Assembly (NCBI GenBank): GCA_039000515.1
Contig: JBCFYV010001001.1
Location: forward strand, 2,922,962-2,986,961
From: Timema cristinae
Taxonomy: Eukaryota > Arthropoda > Insecta > Phasmatodea > Timematidae
Length of the DNA stretch: 64,000 bases
Reading direction: 5' to 3'
Below the pieces are notes generated by a model. That model did not search any database. It was not told where the DNA came from and was given only the letters and a program-made list of their open reading frames with translations. Both the position numbers and the translations under genes were made by a program. Numbering within the stretch: the first letter of the stretch is position 1; each line of letters opens with the position of its first letter. Below, in pieces: positions 1 through 10,935 of this stretch.

Positions 1-37
1 GCGTATAACCCAAATGGGTACTAAGACGCGTGCTAGA
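1..37 (+). repeat. SINE-A/B 3' tail fragment
   Basis: The window opens inside the tail shared by SINE-A and SINE-B (GCGTATAACCCRAAYGGGTA followed by a TAAGACGCG-type segment). The head lies outside the window. Confidence 0.75.
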
Positions 38-443
38 CAAAAAGCAATCGAGGACACAATCTGTTCATCTAGCTTAACAGTAGGAATGTTGATATCAAAA
101 CAATTTACTGAGAAATGTATCTGCAAAAAAAATTGTTTATCGAAGACGGATAGGTGTGCCCATGGAGTACCATTTTTAATTCAAAATATTCAATTTTGAA
201 TCATATCTAAATATTTCTTTACTAGCCCCAATTGATAACAAATAAATAAGTTATCATTATTCGCAACACAAAAAAAAAGGATCAACTTTTTATAACGAAA
301 GTGAATATTTTAATAATGACGCCACGTTTGAACAATTAATGGCCAAGTCAAATAATGTGTGGGTTGATCCGATTAAGTAAAATGTAAATACGCCCAGTGA
401 CTCACCTGATAGTTATGACGAAATTGTTTATTATATTTTGTTA
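38..443. other. AT-rich intergenic DNA, nothing recognised
   Basis: No coding signature or repeat family was recognised. The 61-codon open frame at 14-199 runs out of the SINE tail and has no domain. Confidence 0.5.
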
Positions 444-592
444 ATGTGTGGAATGCCAGGCCTCCACCGTGGTTCGGATCCCACGTTAAGCTGTAGGTTT
501 TCCATTTCATCTCACAATCATCCTACCGTTACATATTAGTGTAAGTGCGTATAACCCGAACGGGTAGTAAGACGTGGTGCTAATAATAATAA
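444..592 (+). repeat. SINE-A, 5'-truncated
   Basis: It holds the SINE-A body (GGAATGCCAGGCCTCCACC, then the TCTCACAATCA segment) and the shared tail, ending in a (TAA)n run. The tRNA-like head is missing, as expected of an incomplete reverse-transcription product. Confidence 0.85.
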
Positions 593-803
593 TTTATTAT
601 ATTTATATAACGAATCGATTTTAATTTCAATAAAAAGTTAATATTATTCAACATTTGACTTTTTTATTTAATTTAGAATTAAATTCCATAAATTTTGTGG
701 ATTTTAAATTTCGATTCCGATTTGAATCTTTCAACATAATGTAAATTTCTAATAGAATTAACATTTTAGTTACATTAGTTTCCTATTGACATTTTCAAAG
801 CTA

Positions 804-1291
804 CAATAGCCCCATGGCTTCTCTGGTGCTGACTGACAGCTCACAGCTGACTGCTTTGAAAAGTTATTATTATTATTATTATTATTATTTATTAGCACCG
901 CGTCTTACTACCCGTTCGGGTTATACGCACTTACGCTAATGTGTAATGGTAGGGTGATTGTGAGATGAAATGAAGGACCTACAGTTTAACGTGGAATCCA
1001 AACCACGGTGGAGGCCTGGCATTCCCCACATTCACAAGATGTCTTGTCAGAGGTGAAGGAAGGGTTTGGAAATCAGATAAATCTGTGCCGGGACCGAGGA
1101 TTGAACCCTAGCCGCCAGCACAGAAGTCTGACACCTTACCCCTAGACCACCAGGTCACCTTTGAAAAGTTACCAGATCAAATTATGTTTCCCTACGCTGA
1201 ACCATATGATCTGCAAAAAACATGTGTTTAGCAACTGTCAGAAGTCAGCTGTGAGCTGTCAGTCATCACCAAAGAAGCCAAGGGGCTACTG
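804..1291. mobile_element. TIR MITE family M1, interrupted by SINE-A
   Basis: The inverted termini are CARTAGCCCCATGGCTTCT and its complement near 1267-1291. The insertion site is flanked by TA on both sides. The body matches the second copy at 10059-10293. A complete SINE-A at 867-1159 is inserted in the middle, so the MITE is older than that SINE copy. No transposase is present, so the element is non-autonomous. Confidence 0.85.
867..1159 (-). mobile_element. SINE-A, full length, nested in MITE M1
   Basis: It is a tRNA-derived SINE on the minus strand. The head contains an A-box-like TGGTCTAGGGGTAAGG and a B-box-like GGTTCAATCC. The unique body follows, then the tail ending in (TAA)n. A perfect 12-bp target duplication, TTTGAAAAGTTA, lies at 855-866 and 1160-1171. 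It fixes both ends of the element and shows insertion by target-primed reverse transcription. Confidence 0.93.
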
Positions 1292-1814
1292 TAAATGCAG
1301 TTTAAGCAATTTTATAATTGATAAAGTCACCGTGGTAGGATATATATTTTCATTGTTGTGTTCCTTACAACTGCAAAACCCCGAAAAGAAGGCAATAACA
1401 ATCTACTTAAATGTAGTTTAAAAAGGTAAACTAAAACCAAATACACATTGCATCCGATACCGGAATCAATGTAAAACAATTATTATGGTAGGTTTGGCAA
1501 CATCGTAACCTCACATGCACGAAGACGCTTGGCGTGGTTCTGCCGGATTCGAAGGGCGTGGTCGGAGAACTCTGCACATGCTCAGTCAAGGTCACGCAGC
1601 GTTTCAAGGACAACCTCCCGGAGCGCCCAATGCGGATCTCTCTCAATATACATCGTCAAAATTCTATGAAATGGTTGTATTTGAGACCACACCTAGATTT
1701 TTAAAGTTATTCTGCACAGCTTATGATTGAGGGTGACGACCGCTTACGAATTATGGAGCAAATCGAACTTGTTTATGTTTCTATTAAATAACAAAACCCT
1801 CATCTAATATCTAA
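1292..1814. other. Unannotated spacer
   Basis: The short overlapping open frames at 1431-1730 lie on both strands, have no recognisable domain and show no splice or promoter context. I see nothing here that I can support as a gene. Confidence 0.4.
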
Positions 1815-2560
1815 CAATACCAAACTTTTACTACTATTATAACAAAACACGTTTTTAAAAGAAAGAATGCATTCGATTTGTACTACTATTACAACAACGA
1901 TATTATAACAAATGTATTGCTAACCATGTTATATTGTGTTGTTTATTTATTGAGGAGTATTCGACTTTTACTACTATTACAACAAAGCACGATCTTAAGA
2001 CAAATGTATTGTTAACAATGCTATGTGTTATTATTTAATAGGGAGTATTCGATTGTAGATTTGTACTACTATTACAATAAAACACGATCTTTTAACAAAT
2101 GTATTGTTATATTGTTGTATATTTACTGGGAGATTCGACTTTTACTACTATTACAACAAAGCATGATCTTAAGACAAATGTATTAACAATGCTATATTGT
2201 GTTGTTTATTTACTGGGGAGCATTCGACTTTTACTACTATTACAACAAAACACGATCTTAAGACAAAGTATTGTAAGCAATGCTATGGCAGTTTCATAGT
2301 CAGACTTAGTACGCCTCAAGTGCGGCGCTACACTAAGTACATGACGACACCTACCTATACCAGAATGGAATTGGCCAGTTTCCAATGCGAGAACGGCCCA
2401 TTCCATTCGAGTTTAGGTAGGTGTCGTCATGTGCTTAGTGTAGCGCCGCACTTGAGGCGTACTAAATTTGATGGTAAACGACTTGTACCACTATTAGAAC
2501 AAAACACGAGCTTATGACAACGAATGTATTGCTAACAATGATTATTTATTGAGGAGTAAT
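1815..2560. repeat. Minisatellite, unit about 85-95 bp, about 6 copies
   Basis: Units start with TTTTACTACTATTACAACAA. Each continues through a CACGATCTTAAGACAAATG segment and a TTGTGTTGTTTATTTA segment. Copies begin near 1871, 1970, 2057, 2139, 2226 and 2480 and vary by small indels. A hairpin element at 2309-2462 has split the array between its last two units. Confidence 0.8.
2309..2462. mobile_element. 154-bp hairpin MITE with TA target duplication
   Basis: Two arms of about 49 bp are inverted complements. They start GTACGCCTCAAGTGCGGCG and end with the complement CACTTGAGGCGTAC. The arms surround a loop of about 56 bp that is itself partly self-complementary. TA occurs at 2307-2308 and 2463-2464, as expected of a Tc1/mariner-type or other TA-specific insertion. 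The element interrupts a minisatellite, which gives a clear empty-site reference. Confidence 0.85.
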
Positions 2561-3297
2561 GGCACACATAGAATTTACTTTGAAAGATATACATACACAC
2601 GTTGATTTGGTGTTGGCGGATAGAGAAATATTTAATTTTACGAGATTAGGATAAGTGACTATTACCTGGAAGTGATGAAAATGCGACAAAGTTGTTGCAT
2701 TAGGCTTATCTGCGGTAGTCGTGGGACGAATTTGATGGATTTTCAAACGATTAATATTCACTTCACACACATAATTATTAAGAAAATATTATTAGAGAGG
2801 TTTTATTTTTCGAAGCAATTGAAAGCGAGGTTGCATGGCCGTGCAGAAACAAAAGAAATGAAGAAGTTGGGCTGCGATGTTTACTAACATTTATCACAAG
2901 ATTAACCCCTTCGCGAACTGCTCTAAAGGTCGCACTAAAACATAATATTGAGCACGTGTACCACCCTAACAAAAATTAAAAGGGCGATAAATGGAAAACA
3001 TAGAAATTATATTACATATTAGTAGAACTAATACAAAAAATATTAAAATAAATAGATTAATAGTAAACACCCTCGACACATTTTTATTGCTCTTTATCAG
3101 CGATTCTCAAACTTTTTAAACTTTGCAACTCTTTACAGGCCTAAAATGTATTGCGCAGCCCCAAATAAGATTATGTTTGAGTGGGTTCTATCTACGTTTG
3201 ACGCATTAGAATATAAGAGAAATTTTTAAAATAAAATATACACACACATATAGGCCTTTTTATTTATACATACTTTTGTGTATATATATATATAAAA
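2561..3297. other. Spacer with one hAT-like terminus
   Basis: Near 3099 a CAGCGATTCTCAAACTTT segment resembles the terminus of hAT-derived MITEs, but no opposite end was found. The rest is AT-rich and shows no gene. Confidence 0.35.
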
Positions 3298-3738
3298 TGA
3301 TGGATTAAATAGCAAAGCTATTATGTTTGATAATTACAGTTAAAGCTGCATCTAAATATCATAATCCTTTTATTGAAAAAAAAAATTACACGGAATCGAA
3401 TCCGAGACTTATAACTTGGTACACCAATGCTCTGATCACTGAGCTATCTAGGAGTCGTCCCGTACTAAAAGTAATTCTTCAGTCAAATTTTAAGACAGAG
3501 TCTGTTATGTACGTGCGGATATTATCAGCTGTATGTTCAATCAGGTAACACATCAACCTTTGACTCAGTAAGGCTTTATGCTGACAAATGTACAGTGACA
3601 CGTCCATCATAGACTCTGCCTTAAAATATTAATGAAGAATGACCCTAGTCACGGGACGTTTCCAAGATAGCTCAGTGGGTTGAGTAGTGGCGTACTAAGA
3701 CAAAGGTCGCGGGTTCGATTCCTGTGTCTAGGTGTCAT
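3298..3738. mobile_element. tRNA-like foldback element TF, copy 1
   Basis: The left arm (about 3356-3470, minus) and right arm (about 3600-3738, plus) are imperfect inverted repeats. Each contains a tRNA-like unit with a B-box-like GGGTTCGATTCC (right arm) or its degenerate complement (left arm). The left end starts TGATGGATTAAATAGCAAAG, shared with the copy at 34.4 kb. The arms diverge from a central spacer. The right side runs into an AT microsatellite. Confidence 0.75.
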
Positions 3739-3739
3739 T

Positions 3740-3801
3740 TTCCCATTTATAGAATGTATATATTATATATATATATAATATATATATATATATAATAAAT
3801 T

Positions 3802-3836
<35 letters not shown>
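3740..3836. repeat. (TA)n-rich microsatellite
   Basis: Nearly pure alternating TA with occasional AATA interruptions. It directly follows the right end of the foldback element. Confidence 0.95.
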
Positions 3837-3837
<1 letters not shown>

Positions 3838-3950
3838 CAGACACACTCTAATATTTGTTCCTGGACAGCATCAACGTGCATTTCGAAATTATATTTTTCT
3901 TATTCCTATTGAAGATGTACAAATGCTTCAACCTACCTTATATAATATAT
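3838..3950 (+). repeat. Left arm of a 2.3-kb-spaced inverted repeat
   Basis: The segment from ACACACTCTAATATTTGTTC to CTTCAACCTACCTTAT is repeated in inverted orientation at 6015-6122 with only a few differences. The pair could be the termini of a decayed DNA transposon, but the roughly 2.06 kb between them holds no transposase. Confidence 0.75.
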
Positions 3951-4134
3951 ATGGTTCTATAAATTTAATATATATAAAATATAATTTTAACCATAGATAA
4001 CTTAATAAATTAATAAAGCCATTATTTTTTAAATACCATATTTTTTTCTTTCAAAACAATGTTTTTTAGTGAAAATAATGGAATTATATCGCATTAAAGC
4101 ATATTTATTTAATTTTTCTCTTACTAGATCATAG

Positions 4135-4262
4135 GAATCCTTCACCTTAGCTTAGTCGGTAGCGTTTCTATCAACTGAGCTATAGGTCCTGGGTTCGATT
4201 CCTGGCACGGCCGAAAAAGTTATCATTGGTGAAATGTAGGTTTACCCTTTCACATTGATGAA
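4135..4262 (+). repeat. tRNA-like SINE, family D
   Basis: A tRNA-like head (CTTAGCTTAGTCGGTAGCG, then GGGTTCGATTCCTGGCACG) is followed by a short body with TTATCATTGGTGAAATG. The same body occurs near 10820-10930 and, inverted, near 38075-38215. Confidence 0.65.
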
Positions 4263-4469
4263 TTAATGGCCGGGGATTGGTTTCTGTGCCCGTCCTAGTC
4301 TTAAGTTAGATTATAAGACATATAAAGCTACGACAAGCCGGTAGGGAAAATATATGGTTTGAATAAAAAACTGACCTATACCACAAGCTGGAAACAGTAA
4401 TGGATGTAAAAAAAATAAAAATCCCAGGAATTGTATGTCTTCTGCAACCAATATGTTTGCAACCCGATT

Positions 4470-4672
4470 CAGTCGTCGAACAGTCTAAGTCGTCACACTC
4501 ACAGTGACCTGGGCTGCCGTTGTCGCGGAGAATAGGGTGGAATCCCAGTCCGGTGGTTTTTCCGTAAAAGGGTTTTCCACTCTTACTCCACGCAAATGCG
4601 GGTATACTTACTCTAATTATAACTTTCTTCATCCCTTACACCCGAACAGGTGATAAAGACGTAGTGCCAAAA
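4470..4672 (+). repeat. SINE-B copy
   Basis: The SINE-B body is recognised by the sequence GTTTTCCACTCT, then CACGCAAATGCGGGTA. It ends in a diverged shared tail (CACCCGAACAGGTGATAAAG). The tRNA-like head is degenerate. Confidence 0.65.
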
Positions 4673-5149
4673 TAACAAACTCCCTGTCATATAAGTCCCT
4701 GTACTATATAACTCTGCTTAACCTGGCGACACTACACTGAGTATTGTGCCTTTCCAAAAGTCCCTCACGCTAAGCGTGTATGGTCGAGGGCAGGTCTCGA
4801 TGAAGTTCTCTTGCTCTCGACGTGTGCCTGTCGAGTGTTTACTCGCAGTTATTACCGCGGGCGGAACTAATTACAAATCCCGTGCTCTCTTATCGGTGAC
4901 AGATGGGCTGAATCATTCCAGGGGTGGCGCAGGATAACGTTGGTGAGGGGTGGAGGGAGACATCCTTTTGGGCGATGTTCCCTTACAAATAGAGACACGC
5001 GATGGAAGATTTTCCCTTAAGATGGGAGTGGAGTAAGGGCAATGTTTTTGCAATTTTTATAGATTTTTTTTTTTTTTTGCCAAAATAATCCAAATATTTC
5101 TCCAGTAGAGTTTAATTTTCCAAACATGGTGACCTCAACAGTTTTTTTT

Positions 5150-5216
5150 AGCACCGCGTCTTACTGACTCATTCGGGTTGTACACTTATGGACTAATTAC
5201 GTTATTTAGTTAAGGA
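5150..5216 (-). repeat. SINE tail fragment
   Basis: The complement of the shared tail (AGCACCGCGTCTTACT, diverged TCATTCGGGTTGTAC). It is joined directly to a LINE tail fragment. Confidence 0.7.
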
Positions 5217-5335
5217 TAACAGAAAGTGTTCAAGTGAGAGGAGAAGAATGGGAGAGATTAAAGGAGGAAGAGTGGTGGAAGGATAGAGGAAGACGGAGGC
5301 ATTTTACTAAACTGACCCACAGGATGATGATGAGC
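5217..5335 (+). repeat. LINE-tail fragment, family L1a
   Basis: The segment AACAGAAAGTGTTCAAGTGA to GGCATTTTACTAAACTGACC is the 3' coding tail and downstream end of a non-LTR retrotransposon. The same tail recurs in reverse near 13.66, 20.66, 48.9, 53.4, 58.85 and 63.36 kb. Confidence 0.7.
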
Positions 5336-5374
5336 TAAGGGTGAAGAAGTTTGACTTTAGGAAAGTGCACCGGC

Positions 5375-5520
5375 ATTTGACGTAGAGCGTGGGAAACCAT
5401 TGAGGAAAAACCCCCCTCAGTTCACCCTACCGGGATCGATCTCCGATCACCCCGTCATCGGCCTTCTGGCTTCTAGTATATTGAGAGAGTAGCGCCTTAG
5501 ACCATGCAGCCACCGACGTG
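5375..5520 (-). repeat. SINE-B copy, 3' truncated
   Basis: The complement of the SINE-B body and tRNA-like head, with GATCGATCTCCGATCACCCC as the B-box side and CCATGCAGCCACCGACG at the 5' end. Confidence 0.6.
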
Positions 5521-6014
5521 ATTCTCAACTATAGTAGTTGAATATATATCATAAGCATAGTGGAATTACATGAGAAACTTTTTAAATGAAGAAAAGTTGA
5601 TCTCACCATGTGAAGAGAATGAAACTTTTATATTTCTACTGGATAACTATTTGATTTTTTTTGACCAAAAAGTGTTGCTATAAAAACTGCAAAAACACTT
5701 TCCTTTTCTCGCGTTCCCTAAACTCCCCAACGTGTCCTGTGACGTAGGCAGTAGCGGCAAATAAAGATAGAAATTTACACGTTCATATATTTACTTACGT
5801 TTTTTTCGGCTAGGTTTTGAAGATAATCATTGAAACAAAAACAATAAAGTCCTTAAATATTTTTTTTTTAGAAATACCCCTATATAGTTCTCATACTTTT
5901 TTGGTCTTGAGATAGTTTTTTTTTGTAAACATATTTTTAAATCTTCTACAACTCAGGCTATTTGGTTTAGTCCCGGAAATGGCCTGTAGGGAGACTCTTA
6001 CTGCCAGGATGTAG

Positions 6015-6122
6015 ATTAATAAGGTAGGTTGAAGCATTTGTCCATCTTCAATAAGAATAAGAAAAATATAATTTTGAAATGCATGTTGATGCTGTCCAGG
6101 AACAAATATTAGAGTGTGTATG
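6015..6122 (-). repeat. Right arm of the inverted repeat that starts at 3838
   Basis: It is the near-complete reverse complement of 3838-3950, ending CAAATATTAGAGTGTGT. The two arms differ at a handful of positions. Confidence 0.75.
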
Positions 6123-7524
6123 CTTGTCAGCAGAAGAGGGGAAGTGTTATCAACAGGTTAACTAGTGGCCTCGCAGGGTGAACTGCTAATTTTCTTACAT
6201 CTCGTTCTATTTCGTACATTCGTGTCTACGTGTGAATGTGGTTAGTGTGCTTAGGTGTGTCAATTTAAGAACACGCCTCACAAAATAGCTTTGAAATCTC
6301 TAAGTAAGCAATGTCGTAAAAGGTCCGGCCAAAGGTGTTGTTGGATCTTAATGAAGAGGAAGGATGTGGGCAGGGATGGAAAGGGGGAAATAACGAACCC
6401 ATTTTACATTAGATTAAAACATAGAAACTAATGTCGTACCAACTGAATAGTACGAATTGTATAACTTAATTAATTCTATAAATAATATTTAAACCATCTT
6501 GGTAATTTATCCATCGCTACACACGTGGCATTTTTAATTTTTGTGAATAAAACCATTCGATGTTTATTTTACAGTATTTAGCTGCCCTTGGGGTATAGGG
6601 CTCATTCCCAGAAAGACCGACAAATGTATTATTAATGAAATCAGGTAGGGATTTTGTGTTTGTTCCAAATTTAAGTTAGTTTATAATTAGTTTATTGTGA
6701 TAGTTAATAACTTCATAAAGTGTGCGTAAAATATTCCATATTAATAATTAAATATAACATTATTTGAAATGTTTGGGTGTGAAGAGAGTCCAATGAACTA
6801 CACACACCCCTGGATTAATAGCCACACCACTTGATGTAATCACCCACACCTCGACAGCATTGCAAACATTAGCACCTTGGTGATTAGCGGTTATCACGGC
6901 TAGGATACGAGCATAGCGCTACCACTCGAGACCACACTTCTGTCGACCACTTAGTGTCTGATCGCACGACAAGGCGACTTGACCCTTCCTTACATATTCA
7001 ACTCTGCATGCAGTCTTGTTTTTTCTACGTCACACTGCAATCCAGTGTCATCTGAGTGCATTAAATGACTGGCGCGTATGTCTATAGTTCCAACATGTGT
7101 TTACTTTACGTCACAGTGTTATCCAAAAGGGTATGAGTGAGTTAGTCGAAGGATTGTATGTATATAAATATTTAAATGCTTCTTGAAAAATACCCATTCA
7201 TTTTTCTGCTTGCTTTTAAAGTTACTCCACTCCTGAAGAAAAATAGGATCATCGGGAAAAAAATTTAATTGCTCTTGCAGTTATGAATAAGTAAAAAATA
7301 GAGACGATAATAAATACAGTAAACATTGTAACTAGCTTTTTAACAATTCCATCAACAAGATATAGACATACTTTTGGTATCATTTGTTAAAATATGATTA
7401 CTATCTGCATTTTAAGAAAGTGGCGTTATATACCTTTGTCACATGTAACTTCCCCTTACGACCGACTAATGTTAAACGTTTCATCTTATTAAACGGATGC
7501 TTCCGTTATCAGTGATTCTATTAA
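6123..7524. other. 5' flank of the PGRP gene
   Basis: No TATA box, clear NF-kB-type site or repeat could be called confidently. The sequence directly before the ATG at 7525 carries an in-frame TAA at 7522-7524, so the coding sequence cannot extend upstream in this exon. Confidence 0.4.
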
Positions 7525-7902
7525 ATGGCTATCGTTTACTGTGTGCCTCCGCGAGAGCTGGTGTTTGAACTCGAGACCGTCATTGAAGAAGAAGAGGAGG
7601 AAGATTGCGTGGTAGAAGATAAGGAGCGAAATTACGGGGGAAGACGCCGATATTCCTCGTCTTTCCGCGTGAAGCACGCCGACCTGATCATTTCTGACGA
7701 CTGTTCTCTTCGCGACGACAAAGGCGTTCACTCCAAAGCGACGCCGGTCGGTGCCCCTAAGTGTGTTATCGTCGTGAAGGAAAACGTGACAAACGCGGAC
7801 GTCCCGTGTTGTCTCAGGAGAACGGTGGCGAAATGTAACGATATCTCCGACGTTGACAGTAAAAGGGTGGTATGTAGCAGCAGGGCAGTCACTGGAGCTA
7901 AG
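7525..7902 (+). CDS. PGRP-LC-like receptor, exon 1 (cytoplasmic region)
   Basis: This is the first coding exon of a transmembrane peptidoglycan recognition protein (360 residues, exons 7525-7902, 9527-9689, 11591-11908, 14929-15152). It encodes residues 1-126. An in-frame stop directly precedes the ATG. The donor AAG|GTAGGG leaves phase 0, matching the exon 2 acceptor. There is no signal peptide; the region is polar, with a run of six Glu near residue 25, and ends before the membrane span, so it should face the cytoplasm. In insects the equivalent part of PGRP-LC recruits IMD through a short RHIM-like motif. I see candidate hydrophobic stretches (CVIVVKENV) but no clear match. GC content is higher than in the flanks. 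That this exon belongs to the gene rests on phase and topology, not homology. Confidence 0.72.
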
Positions 7903-9048
7903 GTAGGGAACGGCCTTTGTGTCCGGTGCGGGGGACCAACGGTGCCTTTAATTGTTCTGTAGACATCGCAACCTCTGGTTCCGTGGAACGACAAGGCACA
8001 GACATCATATGCACTGCACCTATCGTTCAGGATCAAAATATTTGTGAAGGTAATAAGGATTTAAGAGCCCGTCTCACCTCCCATTCCCCCTCACCACTCC
8101 CTTCCACATATCCGGGAAACGTGACGGTAAGCGAGCTATGCCGACCGAGTAGTTGTCACCATTAGCGATGAGTGCTAACATTTCCGGATAGATGGCACCA
8201 TATAGTCAGCACAATAGACCCTTAGGCAGTTAATCTTTCTTCTAGACCAGAGCTTCCTCTTAATTATTCAATTAACTCCTCATTTGTCCTCATAAGGCTG
8301 AGTTTGAGTTTGTTAACATGTAACTTAAGCTTTGATTTTTATAAGAAGCCCACTTTCAACAAACAGCATTGATTGAAAGTCAATAATATATTCTGCATTA
8401 TGTAAATATGCCTTATTTAATTTATTAATTACAAACTTATTAAAAGCTTCCAATGATACTTCCTCGTGGATTATTGTATAATTTCCCTTTACATTATTAA
8501 TTTAATGAACTAAGACTATACATATATTGTGATAATTCTATTTATGCCATAGTGGCAATATGAGTTTCTCAAATAACGGGGTTCCCATGAAAATCAGACT
8601 GTAGGTATACTTTGATTTCCTTCATGAATTGACATTTGGAGAAACCTAAAAAAAAAAAAAAAAAAAAAAAAAATTACACAGTTTCTGTGTATATATTGTT
8701 AGTGTTATTTAAGAACTATTGATAACATCTATCAAAGTGGCAGCAGCAATTCACATGACTTGACGTATCAATACGTGAAAGTATATATATTTGTTTTTCT
8801 AGATGTCAGATTGTCCATTCTTAAGAAAATTGTAGCACATGTAGTATGGCTTGAAACAGATGTTACATCTTGATCCAGTATTCTGTCCTATACTTTTTTT
8901 TAAACACGCAGAATTGAGACCAATGAAACCATTTTATCATATTCAAAAAAATTAATGAGTATTCTAAAACTAAAAAAAAAAAAAAAAAAAAAAAAAAATG
9001 TTAAACTTAAGCTGATTTCGCTGTTGTGAAATTAAGAATGCAGATAAC

Positions 9049-9526
9049 ATCATCTTGATACAGCTGATGTTCCTAAGAGAATATATGGTGAATGTTAACT
9101 GGTTGTTTATCTTCATCATCTTGATTCAGCTGATGTTGCAGCCACACAAGATGGCGAATGTTTACTTGTTTATCTCATCATCTTGATGCAGCTGATGTTC
9201 CAGCCACCCAAGATGGCGAATGTTTACTTGTTTATCTCATCATCTTGATGCAGCTGATGTTCCAGCCACACTAGGTGATGAATGTTTACTTGTTGTTTAT
9301 CTCATCATCTTGATGCAGCTGATGTTCCAGCCACACTAGGTGATGAATGTTTACTTGTTGTTTATCTCATCATCTTGATGCAGCTGATGTTCCAGCCACA
9401 CAAGATGGCGAATATTTACTAATTGTTTATCTCATCATCTTGATACAGATGATGTTCCAGATTAAATAGATGGTGAATGTTCAATGGTTGTTTATCTTGA
9501 TCATCTTGATACAGATAATGTTCCAG
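9049..9526 (+). repeat. Minisatellite, 62-66 bp unit, 8 copies, ends at a splice site
   Basis: Units read CATCATCTTGATGCAGCTGA, then TGTTCCAGCCACACAAGATG, then a TTTACTTG and TTTATCT segment. Six of the eight copies carry TTCCAG, a 3'-splice-site-like sequence. The last copy ends exactly at the acceptor of PGRP exon 2. Confidence 0.9.
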
Positions 9527-9689
9527 AGAAGCAAGCCAGGTTTGTTCCCGCCTGAAGAGTCGCAAACACTGAATGAGTGGCTGCTGGTTAGTGCACTGGT
9601 ATTAATTCTCATTACCGTGTCATTGCTCACAACCTTGCTTGGAGACAAAGACGGCGACTCCAAACCGATGGAAGTACCCAGGAGCACTG
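9527..9689 (+). CDS. PGRP-LC-like receptor, exon 2 (membrane span)
   Basis: It encodes residues 127-180 plus the first base of codon 181. Residues 145-164 (LLVSALVLILITVSLLTTLL) are a clear membrane-spanning helix. A charged segment (GDKDGDSKP) follows. With no signal peptide before it, the span is best read as a type II anchor, N terminus inside and PGRP domain outside, as in PGRP-LC. The acceptor is the TTCCAG of the last minisatellite unit (phase 0). The donor ACTG|GTAGGC leaves phase 1, which the first two bases of exon 3 complete to Asp. Confidence 0.82.
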
Positions 9690-9944
9690 GTAGGCATTCA
9701 AGTGTTACATTTAAGGACAATACTTCAGTTTTAACCCCCTTTCCTCCCCCCCCCAATACTTATATTTTAAAACTATACACAATAAATTACAATGTTTCTA
9801 TATTCTACCCTTGATAATTGCCACCTACCCTCTGAATTTATGTAAATTCACATTTTAGAAAGAGTTTACAATTTTGCACTAAAATATAACTTAGTAAAAT
9901 GCTAGATGTTGTGCTGATCTGTGGGTAAAGCCACATACATTTCA

Positions 9945-10055
9945 TTTATCCTGAAAGGTAGTGTTCTTACTTTGAAATATTACACTATTACCCTATCTTA
10001 TAAGTTATACCATGGTAGAATAATACAAGGCAAGCTCGCTACCTTACAGGGTAAA
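9945..10055. mobile_element. 111-bp hairpin MITE family M2, copy 1
   Basis: The termini TTTATCCTGAAAGGTAG and CTACCTTACAGGGTAAA are inverted complements, and the inner parts also pair. The element has the same length as its relative at 34187-34297. It lies in PGRP intron 2, directly upstream of MITE M1. Confidence 0.78.
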
Positions 10056-10058
10056 CTA

Positions 10059-10293
10059 CAGTAGCCCCATGACTTCTTTGGTGCTGACTGACAGCTCACA
10101 GCTGAGAGATGACGGCTTTGAAAAGTTACCATACCAAATTATGTAACCCTATACCGAACCATATGATCTGCAAAAACATGTGTTTAGCAGCTGTCACTTC
10201 TGACAGTCAAAATTTAGGTATATACCTAAATGTTGACTGTCAGAAGTCAGCTGTGAGCCATCAGTCCGCATCAAAGAAGCCATGGGGCTACTG
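10059..10293. mobile_element. MITE family M1, copy 2
   Basis: It is a 235-bp element with inverted termini of about 25 bp (CAGTAGCCCCATGACTTCTT and the complement near 10269-10293). The interior includes inverted CTGACAGTC and GACTGTCAG segments, so the element can fold along most of its length. It is homologous to the interrupted copy at 804-1291. Confidence 0.85.
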
Positions 10294-10814
10294 GAAGTAT
10301 ACACCAGCATGCAGTGTGAACGTGTGACAAGAAGTCATTAGTCTTAATGATAATAAACATGACAGAGGGGAGGAGTAGTAAGTAGAAATATGGATTTTCT
10401 CTTTCTTGGAAATCTAACGAAAAAAAAACTTTCGTACATGAGAGTGTGTAATCCCACCGATGTAATTCATTTTGTGATCATCTTTACAGGCTACTTCAGA
10501 ATATCAATTTTGATTCTGTCTTAATACAATATTTTATTGGTAAGCACATTGCATAATGGACACATTTTCACTGCCCCCCCCCCCTTTTCCCCTCCATAAC
10601 CTGAACTGTAAGAAAGCACATGTTGCACCAGCCTTTGCTATATTGGCTGTTCATTTGACGTCACTTGAATTTCACAATCACACAAACCTTGAATAAGTGT
10701 TGGTCTTGCAACTTATTCACTTGCCTTCTTTTGTCCAGTATTAACTTAAACAGCAATAATTTTCACTAGGAAGCTATATTTTTACTATTTTCTTTTCAGT
10801 TTGTACCATTTATA

Positions 10815-10935
10815 TAATAACTAAGCTCAGTTAGTAATGCACCTGTCTTCTGCACTTAAGGTCCTGGGTCCTATTCCTGACATGCCAGAAAAACTTATAA
10901 TAATTGGTGAAATTGGTGATTCTGCTTTCACAGTG
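10815..10935 (+). repeat. tRNA-like SINE, family D
   Basis: A tRNA-like head (CTAAGCTCAGTTAGTAATGC, then GGTCCTGGGTCCTATTCCTG) and the family D body with AATTGGTGAAATTGG. It lies in PGRP intron 2. Confidence 0.6.

Noticed and set aside
7917..8165. An 82-residue open frame after PGRP exon 1
   Set aside because: It overlaps the donor and intron of the PGRP gene, has no domain, and exon 1 joins exon 2 in phase without it.
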